The notes: generated by a model not told the origin, from the letters alone. Shown: positions 1 through 8,702, counted from the stretch's first letter. The stretch: 64,000 nucleotides of DNA from Romboutsia ilealis (GCF_900015215.1 NZ_LN555523.1:1554381-1618380); one strand, 5' to 3'. Numbers and translations: made by a program.

Positions 1-457
1 TTTTAAAATCAGGATTTATCTTTTGAGATACATCTGTAAACATTCCTGCGCTTGCTACATTTATAAAATACTTATCATTTATTTTTCCTATATCAAAATT
101 TCTTGGCTTAGAATTTATAATATTATTTACTGCTTTTTTTATATCAAATTCTAATCCTAAAGAATGTGCAAAATCATTAGCAGTACCAACTGGAAGTATA
201 CCCACTGGTAGGTTTATATTTAAATTTTTCATAGTGTTTATTACTATGTCTATTGTTCCATCTCCACCTGCTATTATTAAATGTTCATATGTATCATCTA
301 TATCTAAAAAGGCTTTTTCTATATACTCATTTTTATCTATTCTATATGGTATAAGTATAATGTTATGCTTTTGATATATACTTATTATAAAATCCAAGCT
401 ATTTACTATTGATTTTTCACCTGAATTTGGATTGTATATAAGTTTTGCTTTTCTCAT
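1..457 (-). CDS. Diacylglycerol/lipid kinase, YegS/DagK family (3' end missing)
   Basis: The first 152 residues of a lipid kinase are visible; the gene runs off the window's left edge. Seen: an N-terminal NPNSG (residues 9-13), the catalytic-loop GGDGT (64-68) and GTANDFA (91-97), in the order and spacing of the YegS/DagK/BmrU fold. Family members are usually about 290-300 residues, so roughly half is absent. The family phosphorylates diacylglycerol or related lipids at the inner face of the membrane, feeding phosphatidic acid back to phospholipid synthesis. The ATG at 457 follows AGGAGG by 4-5 bases. It reads in the same direction as the LUD gene upstream, but a terminator lies between them, so it probably has its own promoter. 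The exact lipid substrate cannot be told. Confidence 0.9.
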   Translation of the reverse strand, partial: MRKAKLIYNPNSGEKSIVNSLDFIISIYQKHNIILIPYRIDKNEYIEKAFLDIDDTYEHLIIAGGDGTIDIVINTMKNLNINLPVGILPVGTANDFAHSLGLEFDIKKAVNNIINSKPRNFDIGKINDKYFINVASAGMFTDVSQKINPDFK

Positions 458-502
458 GAAACCTCCTTTAAACTTAACCTTTATGATATATATTATATAT
501 AC

Positions 503-535
503 AAAAGGATATACCTTTATTTTAATATATCCTTT
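503..535 (-). terminator. Intrinsic terminator after LUD gene
   Basis: AAAGGATATA pairs with TATATCCTTT across a short AT loop, lying between the LUD stop codon and the lipid kinase start. On the minus strand it is followed by a T-rich stretch. Confidence 0.7.
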
Positions 536-542
536 ATTTTTA

Positions 543-1190
543 TTAATAACCAAAGTTTTCGTTTAAAAATATTACATGAATTCTATTTGCAGTTCTTTGT
601 CTTTTTATAATTGTATACTCACAGCATATTCTATCTGAGCTACTACAATCCATACAATACCCTTTTATTTTACATGGTGTATTAGTATTTAGCCTTTTAG
701 CATTCGCAGGGGCACACATACTTTTATTGCGCTCTACCGCTTCATTAATATTTTTTACTATTTTATTAACTCCCACTACTACTATAACTTTATCTGGTCC
801 ATAAAGCATAGCTGCTACCCTATTTCCATTACCATCTACATTGTATAACTCTCCATTTTCTGTTATAGCATTAGTACTAGTAAAAAAAGCATCTGCACTA
901 AAAGTCTTTCTATATAATTCTTTTAAATCTTCTTTAGTTAAGTTTTCTTCATATCTATCTATAAAATTAAATCTTTGACTTCTTAAATGATCTATAACAC
1001 CTGTTTCAATTAATGTCATAGATCCTCCGCAACTAACTGTATCACCTTCATTTGTAAGAGAATCTATTATTTTTATAAGCTCGTCTTTATCATTTGCAAG
1101 GTAACCTTTCATATTATTACTTTCTAATGATTTTATAGTATTTTGTATTTTAGTCTCATTTACCCAATTTACATATTTATCCATAAACAT
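543..1190 (-). CDS. LUD domain (LutC/YkgG-like, DUF162) protein
   Basis: A 215-residue protein with the LUD-domain pattern: an early GDTVSCGGSMTL segment, a central ADAFFTSTNAIT strand-loop, and the C-terminal VVVGVNKIVKNINEA segment followed by a run of cysteines (CKIKGYCMDCSSSDRICC). The family includes LutB/LutC of L-lactate utilisation; stand-alone anaerobe members like this are uncharacterised and may handle a small-molecule redox step. The Cys-rich tail suggests a metal or Fe-S site (inference). The ribosome site AGGTGGGAG lies only 3-4 bases before the first ATG and about 10 before a second ATG two codons in (1184), so either could be used. It is 50 bases downstream of the Fe-S protein gene and probably co-transcribed with it. 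Confidence 0.85.
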   Translation of the reverse strand: MFMDKYVNWVNETKIQNTIKSLESNNMKGYLANDKDELIKIIDSLTNEGDTVSCGGSMTLIETGVIDHLRSQRFNFIDRYEENLTKEDLKELYRKTFSADAFFTSTNAITENGELYNVDGNGNRVAAMLYGPDKVIVVVGVNKIVKNINEAVERNKSMCAPANAKRLNTNTPCKIKGYCMDCSSSDRICCEYTIIKRQRTANRIHVIFLNENFGY

Positions 1191-1240
1191 TCTCCCACCT
1201 TAACCTATTTTTATATTATTATAATATCATATTATTTTAA

Positions 1241-2524
1241 TTAATTTGATTTTTTTCGTTCAGGTTTTTTTATACTAAGTAGTCTATCTAGGTAAGTCGA
1301 CTTTAATTGTTCATTAGCTAAGGCTCTTTTAGCTGGTTCTAAGTTTAATATGCTAGATAAAATTGCACCCATAGCTCTATGACTAGCTAAAGCTTCATTA
1401 TCAAATATAAGATTTTGTAACTGACCTTTTTCAATAGCCATTAAAACTGCTCTATGCACAGAATTTGCTGGTGTTATTATTTTTTCCTTACGTTTTCTAA
1501 GTGTAATACTTTTTTTATGACAATTTCTAACGCATACTCCACACCCTAAACATCTATCTTCATCGATTTTTACAACTTCTTTGTTATTTTCAATTGATTT
1601 ACTTATAGCATCTATTGGACAAATCTTTACACACTTGCCACAGTTTATGCAAGAATCGTAGTTTATCTGTGGTATAAAACTAGTTGTCTGAACTGGATTC
1701 ATATTTCCAAATCGTTTTGCTGCTACTAATGCTTCACAACAACATCCACAACAATTACATATAAATGTTACTCCACTTCTTACATTCTCTCCACATTGAA
1801 CTAAGTTATTTTCATAAGCCTGATGAAGAAGCTCCTTACACTCAGATGCATCTACCCTTCTTGCAAAATTATTATTTATTAAAGAGTTTGCTGTATTATT
1901 AAAAGTCATGCATATATCCATAGGCGCATCACATGCCTTTCCTACGTGGCTCATTCTATGCCTACAGTAACACATACTTATACCAATATGTTTTGATTCT
2001 TCTATTATATGCGTTGCTCTTTCGTAATCTAAAATTGTAACTTCATTTTCATTAGTTAATACTTCTTCTTGTACATATACTCTACCTAGCTTAGTATCTG
2101 TTGAATAAAATAATTCCTTTATAAAGTCTTCTTCTTCATTTATATATTGATAATAAAGCTCTGCTAAAAGTTTTTGATCTATATCATGTCTAGTTCTCAT
2201 CATTGAAAACTCAAAAAAACCAGCCATTGGAGGCGGTAATATGTATTTTTTTCCCTTATCATCTTCTATATCTAATATTAATGCTTTTTTAGCTAAATTA
2301 TCTAATATTTTATATGCTTCACTTTGACTTACATTCCATATATTTGCTGCAGTTTTTACCCTAAATGCTTTTATAGGAAGCTTAGCTACTAACCTTGCTT
2401 CTTCTTCTGTAAATAATATACTTAAAATTTGATACAAAGTTTTCGACGGAGGAGCCCCCTGTGGAAATTTATTTATTCTTTCTTCCAAGCTTTTATAAGC
2501 ATTTTTAGCCGTTATATGTGACAT
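1241..2524 (-). CDS. Winged-helix plus dicluster 4Fe-4S ferredoxin-type protein
   Basis: A 427-residue soluble Fe-S protein. Residues about 30-95 resemble a winged-helix (MarR/DUF-like) domain (NIWNVSQSEAYKILDNLAKK). Two classical 4Fe-4S motifs follow at Cys292/295/298/302 and Cys325/328/331/335. Extra cysteine groups lie at 185-205 and in a dense cluster, CNCCGCCC, at 256-263, which could hold another metal centre. This arrangement occurs in anaerobe proteins annotated only as 4Fe-4S ferredoxin; the role is unknown, plausibly electron transfer to the neighbouring LUD protein. The ATG follows AAGGGG by 6 bases. Not a simple ferredoxin: it is about four times too long. Confidence 0.8.
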   Translation of the reverse strand: MSHITAKNAYKSLEERINKFPQGAPPSKTLYQILSILFTEEEARLVAKLPIKAFRVKTAANIWNVSQSEAYKILDNLAKKALILDIEDDKGKKYILPPPMAGFFEFSMMRTRHDIDQKLLAELYYQYINEEEDFIKELFYSTDTKLGRVYVQEEVLTNENEVTILDYERATHIIEESKHIGISMCYCRHRMSHVGKACDAPMDICMTFNNTANSLINNNFARRVDASECKELLHQAYENNLVQCGENVRSGVTFICNCCGCCCEALVAAKRFGNMNPVQTTSFIPQINYDSCINCGKCVKICPIDAISKSIENNKEVVKIDEDRCLGCGVCVRNCHKKSITLRKRKEKIITPANSVHRAVLMAIEKGQLQNLIFDNEALASHRAMGAILSSILNLEPAKRALANEQLKSTYLDRLLSIKKPERKKSN

Positions 2525-2582
2525 AGTATACCCCTTCCATTTTTTATTAAAATTATGTACATCTAACTATTTATTTATAACA

Positions 2583-2613
2583 GAAAAAGACATCAAATAT
2601 TTATGATGCCCTT
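2583..2613 (-). terminator. Intrinsic terminator after repetitive protein gene
   Basis: On the minus strand GGGCATCA pairs with TGATGTC around a TAAATAT loop and is followed by TTTTT; 17 bases past the stop codon of the 534-residue gene. Confidence 0.65.
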
Positions 2614-2629
2614 ATTATAATATTTTTAA

Positions 2630-4234
2630 TTACTGATTTATAGAACTTATTTTATTTGTAGAGTAAATAGTAAGTTCTCCGTCATCTTCAACTAACATAA
2701 TTCCATTTCTTACAAATTCTAAATTTCCTTTTATCTTTTCATTAATACAACTTGCAACTTTCTCCTCTTTAACATCTATATCATTTACAACATTTACAGA
2801 GTCTTTATTTAATTTAACCTTTTCTACAAATTCTCCATAATCTTTTGAAATATCTATAGATTTTACAACTTCAACCGTTTCTACACCTAATATATTTGAT
2901 ACTGTATCATGCTTAATATCTTTTATATTATTTATATATTCACTTCCTTGTTTTGTAACTACTGAGATTGTATCATTTTCATTGATTATATTATTTACAA
3001 TTGCATTTGATGTTTTTAAAATATCTTTTAGAGGTTTTATATCTTCCTTTTTATGTGTTAATACATTATTATCATAATCAACATCTATAGAATTTACAAA
3101 CTCATCTTTTTCTATATTAATATCGCTTACTACCCTATTTGATATATTTTCACCTTCAATATTAGCCAATATATTCTTAGCTTCACTAGGAATTATAGTA
3201 AAAGTTTCTATACTTGCTTTAATAGGTTCAAATGTTCCATCATCTAATACAACTCCTATATATCCTTCTCCTGTCGGGTCTACTCTTAAAGGTCTATTTT
3301 GTATTTCTTCCTTATTTAAATACTTATTCATAGGACCTATAATTAATAACTCTACCGTCTCTGGTTTTATTATTTGTTCATTTATGTCTATATCTTTTAT
3401 TACGTTATTTACATAAGTAGACTCTATATCTCTAACTGATGTTAATTTATTTTGGTTTAATTCCTTTACAACTTTTGTCTTTGATTGATTTATTACTACA
3501 TTATAATTTTGAGTATTAATATCAGACAATACACCAATTTTATTAGTTTTTATAGGTTTTGAAACTTCCACATCTTCACAGTTAGTAGTTAATACTTTTT
3601 TCTTTTCTATTTTTATATCTTTTACTATATTCTTTTTTTCACTTGTTATATTTTCTACTACACCTTTTTCACTTTTCTCTAATTCTATATTTTTCAAAGA
3701 TTTTTTAGTGTTTACATCTAAATCAGTGTTATGTTTTAGAACTTCTTCACTTGTTATATTTTCTATACTACTTATTTTATTATCATTTTTTATTGCATTA
3801 TAATTTATATTTTTTATATTTTTATAATTTCGTCTTATGTAATCCTCGATATTTTTATCTTTTGATTTATTTAAAAATGCTCTAGAATATCCAATATTAG
3901 AATCATATCTATAATTATTTTCCTCATCTATAGTACTGTCTTTTATCTCTTGAATTAATAATTTCTTAAAATTAGGATTATCATTGTTATTTAATATCTT
4001 AATTTTAGTTATATTATCCATTGATATTGCCACATTATCATTCATTATTAAGTTCTTCTTAATTGCTAAATTTTTCTCATTTTCTTTATTTATTTGTATT
4101 TTATTTGTATATCCATCTGTAGTTGTAATTTCTAAATCAACAGAAACTTTTTCCTTATTTGAAGAAGCATCTACTAATTCTTTAATAGTATTAAATATCT
4201 TTTCTATCGATCTGTTATTATAAATTTTCTGCAT
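2630..4234 (-). CDS. Repetitive Asn/Lys-rich protein of unknown function (534 aa)
   Basis: I do not recognise this gene. The 534 residues are hydrophilic with no signal peptide or membrane segment. Residues about 140-520 are built of irregular repeats of the form V-x-x-I-x-D-I-[DN]-x-x-x-x-x-V (examples: NVIKDIDINEQI, VVSDINIEKDEFV, VVNDIDVKEEKV), suggesting short beta-strand units in a solenoid or fibre. One non-repeat segment near residue 310-340 (RVDPTGEGYIGVVLDDGTF) interrupts the series. The ATG has AAAGGAG nine bases upstream. It sits beside two cysteine-rich genes that resemble spore-surface proteins, so a structural coat role is possible, but nothing in the sequence proves it. A terminator separates it from the upstream cysteine-rich gene. 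Confidence 0.75.
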   Translation of the reverse strand: MQKIYNNRSIEKIFNTIKELVDASSNKEKVSVDLEITTTDGYTNKIQINKENEKNLAIKKNLIMNDNVAISMDNITKIKILNNNDNPNFKKLLIQEIKDSTIDEENNYRYDSNIGYSRAFLNKSKDKNIEDYIRRNYKNIKNINYNAIKNDNKISSIENITSEEVLKHNTDLDVNTKKSLKNIELEKSEKGVVENITSEKKNIVKDIKIEKKKVLTTNCEDVEVSKPIKTNKIGVLSDINTQNYNVVINQSKTKVVKELNQNKLTSVRDIESTYVNNVIKDIDINEQIIKPETVELLIIGPMNKYLNKEEIQNRPLRVDPTGEGYIGVVLDDGTFEPIKASIETFTIIPSEAKNILANIEGENISNRVVSDINIEKDEFVNSIDVDYDNNVLTHKKEDIKPLKDILKTSNAIVNNIINENDTISVVTKQGSEYINNIKDIKHDTVSNILGVETVEVVKSIDISKDYGEFVEKVKLNKDSVNVVNDIDVKEEKVASCINEKIKGNLEFVRNGIMLVEDDGELTIYSTNKISSINQ

Positions 4235-4317
4235 TTATGCACACTCCTTTACAACTAACTTTTATAACTAAAATTATTCTCATTATATATATGTTTATGA
4301 ACTATATTTTATTACAT

Positions 4318-4352
4318 AAATATAAGGCTCATTTTTTAATGAGCCTTATACC
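4318..4352 (-). terminator. Intrinsic terminator after cysteine-rich gene copy 1
   Basis: ATAAGGCTCAT and ATGAGCCTTAT form a perfect 11-bp stem around TTTTTTA, directly downstream of the stop codon at 4362. Confidence 0.75.
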
Positions 4353-4361
4353 TAAATATTA

Positions 4362-5336
4362 CTATTCTGTTTTACAATTAGATGTAAAACCTCCATTAGT
4401 ACAACTTAATGTGTTAGGTGTTGTATATACTGCCACTTCATCTTTTACAACTACATATAATTTTTCAGTTACTAAAAGTGATGCAAATATATTAGCATCA
4501 AATCCATAATATGGTGGTTTTACTGTTGCAATTTCTCCTACAACACTTTTTGGTGCTACACATGGCACTGATAAGCATACATCAAATATTGCTCTTAAAT
4601 TTACTTTTTTTCTATCATCTGGTAAACATACTTGACCGAAGAAATCAACATCTTTAAAACCTAATCCTGGATCAGCATTATCTCCTGGATTAGCATTATC
4701 CGCTAAGTTGTTTACAAGATATTGTGCTTTAAAAGGTATACATCCTGCAGTACCTTCTACTATAATATACAATAAGCAAGAACCTGGAGTTATATCTGAT
4801 TGACACACTTTTCTAGTTCTTCCATTTTCACAACAACCTTTACCTGCACAAGGTATACTTCCATTATATTCTGTATTTATCTGCTGACATGTAGGATTAC
4901 TACATTGTGAACATGGATCGTAATTTAAAAGTACAGTTTGATTAAGACCTATTTCAGTTTCTATATTTCCATTTTGTATTCCTAAACAATCATATTGTAA
5001 AGTTATAGTATTTATACATACTTCTTTTCCTACTAATTCATTTATGTTTTCTGTATCTGCCCATATTATTCCAAATGTTTTATCTTTAGCACATCTTGTT
5101 TGCTCATTTTCTAAATATACATAATCATATATTCTCTCTATTAATGCAGGTATACATTTTGCTTCTCTTATATCTGGGCATATAATAGTTTTAGGTATGC
5201 AACATTGTCCTTGACATTGGCTTTCGTTTGTTATAGTTGTTGGACCAGTTTGACAAGTACAACATAAATTATCTGGTTCGTTAGATCCATTTTGTTTTAC
5301 TTCTTCTACACCTTTATTGTCTTTTATTTCACTCAT
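4362..5336 (-). CDS. Cysteine-rich protein, copy 1 (324 aa); candidate spore-surface protein
   Basis: A 324-residue protein with about 25 cysteines spread along its length, many in pairs (CCTC, QCC, GCC, CSQC). It has no signal peptide or transmembrane segment, as expected for a protein assembled inside a mother cell and cross-linked by disulfides. The N-terminal 60 residues and C-terminal 45 residues are nearly identical to those of copy 2 at 5830-6849. The middle carries an Asp/Asn-Pro-rich insert near residue 215 (NPGDNADPG). Copy 2 differs by a proline-rich insert nearer the C-terminus. The family is not one I can name; spore coat or exosporium is inferred from the Cys content. AGGAG lies upstream of the ATG. 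It is transcribed divergently from the propeller-like pseudogene. Confidence 0.75.
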   Translation of the reverse strand: MSEIKDNKGVEEVKQNGSNEPDNLCCTCQTGPTTITNESQCQGQCCIPKTIICPDIREAKCIPALIERIYDYVYLENEQTRCAKDKTFGIIWADTENINELVGKEVCINTITLQYDCLGIQNGNIETEIGLNQTVLLNYDPCSQCSNPTCQQINTEYNGSIPCAGKGCCENGRTRKVCQSDITPGSCLLYIIVEGTAGCIPFKAQYLVNNLADNANPGDNADPGLGFKDVDFFGQVCLPDDRKKVNLRAIFDVCLSVPCVAPKSVVGEIATVKPPYYGFDANIFASLLVTEKLYVVVKDEVAVYTTPNTLSCTNGGFTSNCKTE

Positions 5337-5504
5337 GTCATCTATCCTCTCCTGTATTTATTTTGAAAAGAATACAATCTCTTCTTAATAAAATATATGA
5401 TTTTATAGGATACATGTTACTAATTTAGAATTTCTATTAAAAATATGCATAAATTTACATATTTTAATAGGAATATTAGTATAAATATTTTTAAGAGGAT
5501 AGTT
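5337..5504. promoter_or_regulatory. Divergent promoter region, duplicated copy 1
   Basis: This 168-bp spacer is a near copy of 6850-7030. Both keep the AAATCATATATTTTATTAA block on the minus side and TTTACATATTTTAATA on the plus side. The plus-side CATATTTTA fits the sigma-E/sigma-K-type -10 pattern CATAnnnTA, but no convincing -35 is placed correctly, so sporulation control is only a suggestion. Confidence 0.4.
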
Positions 5505-5829
5505 ATGTCTTTTATAAATAAAATAAATATATCAATAAAAAAATACCTTAATATCTAAAAAATTATTTGATGGAAGCTATTCTTTTGTAGATATATGACT
5601 AGATACAAATAAAAAATACGATATCTATGGAATGATAAAAAAAGAAAAATATTAAACTTAAATCTAGAAAAATATAATATTGATACTCATTCTATAATAA
5701 AGTATAATTATAAAAACTTTATTATAAAGTTTCCATATATCGAATATAAAACATACTATATACTACTCCATAAATAAAAATATACCTCTCTTAGCAAATC
5801 TAATTCATATATATGAAGATATAATATTT
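5505..5829 (+). pseudogene. Truncated, decayed copy of the propeller-like gene
   Basis: This stretch aligns with the first ~400 bp of the intact gene at 7031. It keeps the same ATG, ribosome site and long identical blocks (for example AATATCTAAAAAATTATTTG). Relative to the intact copy it has lost about 80 bp near codon 15, a TGG tryptophan codon has become TGA, and further indels break the frame. It ends abruptly where the 3' end of cysteine-rich copy 2 begins, at a junction containing AATATT found on both sides. It cannot encode the full protein and is the scar of a tandem duplication. Confidence 0.9.
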
Positions 5830-6849
5830 CTATTCTGTTTTACAGTTAAATGTAAAACCTCCATTAGTACAACTTAATGTGTTAGGTGTTGTATATACTG
5901 CCACTTCATCCTTTACAACTACATATAATTTTTCAGTTACTAAAAGTGATGCAAATATATTAGCATCAAATCCATAATCAGCTGAATACAGAGGTACACG
6001 TGCCATCATTACTGCATCATGTACTGGTGGTTCTACTGGTTGTACTGGTTCTACTGGTGTAATATTTTTTATAGCACCTTTTGGTGCTACACAAGGTACT
6101 GATACACATACATCAAATGTTGCTCTTAAATTTACTTTTTTTCTATCATCTGGTAAACATACTTGACCGAAGAAATCAACATATTTAAAACCTAATCCTG
6201 AACCATCAACCTTAGCTAAGTTATCTACAAGATATTGTGCTTTAAAAGGTATACATCCTGCAGTACCTTCTACTATAATATACAAGAAACAAGAATCTGG
6301 AATTATATCTGATTGACACACTTTTCTAGTTCTTCCATTTTCACAACAACCTTTACCTGAACAAGGTATACTTCCATTATATTCAGTATATATCTGTGGA
6401 CATTTAGGATTGCTACATTCTGAACATGGATCTTTCTGTAAAGTTACAGTTTGATTAAGACCTATTTCAGTTTCTATATTTTCATTTTTTATTCCTAAAC
6501 AATCATATTGTAAAGTTATAGTATTTATACATACTTCTTTTCCTACTAAATCATTCCAATTTTCTGTACCTGCCCATATTATTTCAAATGTTTTATCTTT
6601 AGCACATCTTGTTTGTTCACTTTCTAAGCATACATAATCATATATTCTATCTATTAATGCAGGTATACATTTTGCTTCTCTTATATCTTGGCATATAATA
6701 GTTTTAGGTCTACAACATTGTTCTTTGCATTGACTTTCGTTTGTTATAGTTGTTGGACCAGTTTGACACGTACAACATAAATTCTCTGGTTCATTAGATC
6801 CATTTTGTTTTACTTCTTCTACACCTTTATTGTCTTTTATTTCACTCAT
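5830..6849 (-). CDS. Cysteine-rich protein, copy 2 (339 aa); candidate spore-surface protein
   Basis: Paralogue of the 4362-5336 product, 339 residues with about 26 cysteines in mostly the same positions. It differs by lacking the Asp-Asn-Pro insert and by carrying a proline/valine-rich insert near residue 275 (VEPVQPVEPPV) before the shared C-terminal block that ends CKTE. Both proteins start with the same MSEIKDNKG leader and CCTCQTG motif. No signal peptide or membrane helix is visible. The upstream spacer is shared with the divergent propeller-like gene, so the pair may be co-regulated. Its stop codon lies directly against the pseudogene, with no terminator of its own visible, whereas copy 1 has one. 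Confidence 0.75.
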   Translation of the reverse strand: MSEIKDNKGVEEVKQNGSNEPENLCCTCQTGPTTITNESQCKEQCCRPKTIICQDIREAKCIPALIDRIYDYVCLESEQTRCAKDKTFEIIWAGTENWNDLVGKEVCINTITLQYDCLGIKNENIETEIGLNQTVTLQKDPCSECSNPKCPQIYTEYNGSIPCSGKGCCENGRTRKVCQSDIIPDSCFLYIIVEGTAGCIPFKAQYLVDNLAKVDGSGLGFKYVDFFGQVCLPDDRKKVNLRATFDVCVSVPCVAPKGAIKNITPVEPVQPVEPPVHDAVMMARVPLYSADYGFDANIFASLLVTEKLYVVVKDEVAVYTTPNTLSCTNGGFTFNCKTE

Positions 6850-7030
6850 GTCATCTGTCCTCTCCTGTATTTATTTTGAAAAGATTACAATCTCTTCTTA
6901 ATAAAATATATGATTTTATAAGATACATGTTACTAATTTAAATTCTCTATTTAATAATTACTATTAATATATGTATAAATTTACATATTTTAATATAAAT
7001 ATTAGTATAAACATTTTTGGGAGGATAGTT
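6850..7030. promoter_or_regulatory. Divergent promoter region, duplicated copy 2
   Basis: This spacer serves the minus-strand cysteine-rich gene and the plus-strand propeller-like gene and matches 5337-5504 over most of its length. The conserved CATATTTTA on the plus side could be a sporulation-type -10 element. A GGAGG ribosome site sits at 7020-7024. Confidence 0.4.
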
Positions 7031-8008
7031 ATGTCTTTTATAAATAAAACAAATATATTAATTAAAAAAAATAACAACGACTTATACTACTTCGACCTAG
7101 ATAAGGATATAGTATTTACCAAGATAAGTAATAAAACTAATACCTTAATATCTAAAAAATTATTTGATGGAGACTATTCTTTTGTAGATATCTGGCTAGA
7201 TACAAATGAAAAAGACAATATCTATGGAGTGATAAATGATAAAAAAGGAAAAATATTAAACTTAACTCTAGAAAAAGATAATGTTGATACTCATACTATA
7301 ATAAAATATGATTATAAAAACTTTATTATCAAGTTTCCATATACGAAACATATAGAGAATATAAAACATACTATATATTGCTCAATAAACAAAAGTATAC
7401 CTCTTTTAGCAAATCTAATTCATATATATGAAGATGATAATATTTTTATAAAAAATACAATAGATTTTATAGACTTTAACATTCTTAGTAATTTTGTTGT
7501 TGCCTACTCAAATAACAAGCCTATTATATTTTACTTTAAACTAGTGGATAACTTTGAAGAATTATTTGTATCTATCTTTGATTTAAATTCTTATTCTTGG
7601 TCTAATCCTATCCAAATAACTAAATCAAATAAGAATAAGATATATTTATCTGTTTTACAAGATGAAAATAATAACTATCACATAGCTTTTTCAGAAAACC
7701 ATGATAATAAATATTATTGCAAATATATTAATATAAGTTTAGAAAATAATGTTTTAAAAATAAATCAAGAGTCTATTATAAGTAAGGATGTTATGTGCTT
7801 ATTTCCAAGTATAATAAAGAAAAACTCCACACTATATATACAATGGGTTGAATACTTTGATTTATTTATTTGTCAATCAGATGATTTTGGAATGAATTGG
7901 AGTAAACCTATAATAGATAAAAATATATCTAATAAACCTTTTATAAGATATCAATATATTTCTGATAATATAACTTCAATTTTTGCCCCTATAAAACATT
8001 TAAGTTAA
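7031..8008 (+). CDS. Beta-propeller-like protein with one sialidase-type Asp-box (325 aa)
   Basis: Function unknown. The ATG at 7031 is chosen because GGAGG lies 6 bases before it and the same start is conserved in the duplicated pseudogene; a longer frame opens at 6971 without a ribosome site. The 325 residues are rich in Asn, Lys, Ile and aromatic residues, with alternating strand-like segments. Near residue 285 is SDDFGMNWSKP, a good match to the Asp-box S-x-D-x-G-x-x-W of sialidases and other BNR propellers. The catalytic Arg triad and nucleophile context of real sialidases are not evident, so binding or structural use is more likely than hydrolysis. No secretion signal is seen. It is divergent from the cysteine-rich gene and duplicated with it. 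Confidence 0.7.
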   Translation: MSFINKTNILIKKNNNDLYYFDLDKDIVFTKISNKTNTLISKKLFDGDYSFVDIWLDTNEKDNIYGVINDKKGKILNLTLEKDNVDTHTIIKYDYKNFIIKFPYTKHIENIKHTIYCSINKSIPLLANLIHIYEDDNIFIKNTIDFIDFNILSNFVVAYSNNKPIIFYFKLVDNFEELFVSIFDLNSYSWSNPIQITKSNKNKIYLSVLQDENNNYHIAFSENHDNKYYCKYINISLENNVLKINQESIISKDVMCLFPSIIKKNSTLYIQWVEYFDLFICQSDDFGMNWSKPIIDKNISNKPFIRYQYISDNITSIFAPIKHLS

Positions 8009-8037
8009 GAATATTTATCTATAAATATTCTTAACTT
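8002..8037 (+). terminator. Intrinsic terminator of propeller-like gene
   Basis: AAGTTAAGAATATTTA pairs perfectly with TAAATATTCTTAACTT; the stem begins inside the last codons of the gene. The following bases are only weakly T-rich. Confidence 0.65.
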
Positions 8038-8082
8038 AAATGCTATTTATTTTATAATAAAAACTATATATCTTATAATTAT

Positions 8083-8126
8083 AAAAACAACCTATAAAGT
8101 AAGCTACTTTTATAGGTTGTTTTTAT
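8083..8126 (-). terminator. Terminator after 187-aa membrane protein gene
   Basis: A 16-bp perfect stem (AAAAACAACCTATAAA / its complement) around GTAAGCTAC with T-runs on both strands; it can stop transcription from either side and lies 12 bases past the minus-strand gene. Confidence 0.85.
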
Positions 8127-8138
8127 AAAAAAATTTTA

Positions 8139-8702
8139 TTATTTAGTCTTCTGATTATTATTTTTAGACTCTATTTGAGCTTTTATAAGCTCTGATTGTC
8201 TTTTTAATTCATCTATTTTATATCTTATAGTATTTAACTTAACTTCCATTGAATTTCTAGCTTTTTCTGTTTCAGCATTTTTCATACCTTCTTCAGTTTG
8301 TTCATACAGCACTTTTAATGCATTTATCTGATTATTTATTTTATCATATAATATTTGAGGATTCTTGTATAATGCTTCTCTTTTTTTGTATATCATAGAT
8401 AATATTTTAAAATAAATAAATGTTATCATTATATTTGCTATAATCTCGAATATTTCTGTACTCATTCTATTTGTTATAATTGATACTCCTATAAATACAA
8501 TTAAGTTAAATAAAAATAAGTTATTTAGTATTTTTCTATTTTCCGTATATCTTCCTTCTTCTTTATGTTTCATAAATCTATAAGGTATAGATATTGTTAA
8601 TATAGGTGCTAAAAATATTATCTTCATGTCTATAAGAGCATATACAACACTTAGCATAGTTACTAAGATTGTAGATCTGCTCATTAAGTCAACTCGTCTC
8701 AT
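8139..8702 (-). CDS. Membrane protein with C-terminal coiled coil (187 aa), unknown
   Basis: An integral membrane protein of no recognised family. Three or four hydrophobic segments lie at about residues 10-35, 53-72 and 80-105. They are followed by a charged helical tail (110-180) with heptad-like Leu/Ile spacing and Glu/Lys flanks, predicted as a coiled coil facing the cytoplasm. The tail ends in a poly-Asn/Lys stretch. GGAG stands six bases before the ATG. It is a single gene with its own terminator. The role is unknown. Confidence 0.75.
   Translation of the reverse strand: MRRVDLMSRSTILVTMLSVVYALIDMKIIFLAPILTISIPYRFMKHKEEGRYTENRKILNNLFLFNLIVFIGVSIITNRMSTEIFEIIANIMITFIYFKILSMIYKKREALYKNPQILYDKINNQINALKVLYEQTEEGMKNAETEKARNSMEVKLNTIRYKIDELKRQSELIKAQIESKNNNQKTK

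Noticed and set aside
4237-4509. 90-codon plus-strand frame
   Set aside because: It crosses a terminator and the 3' end of the cysteine-rich gene and has no ribosome site; shadow of the real gene.
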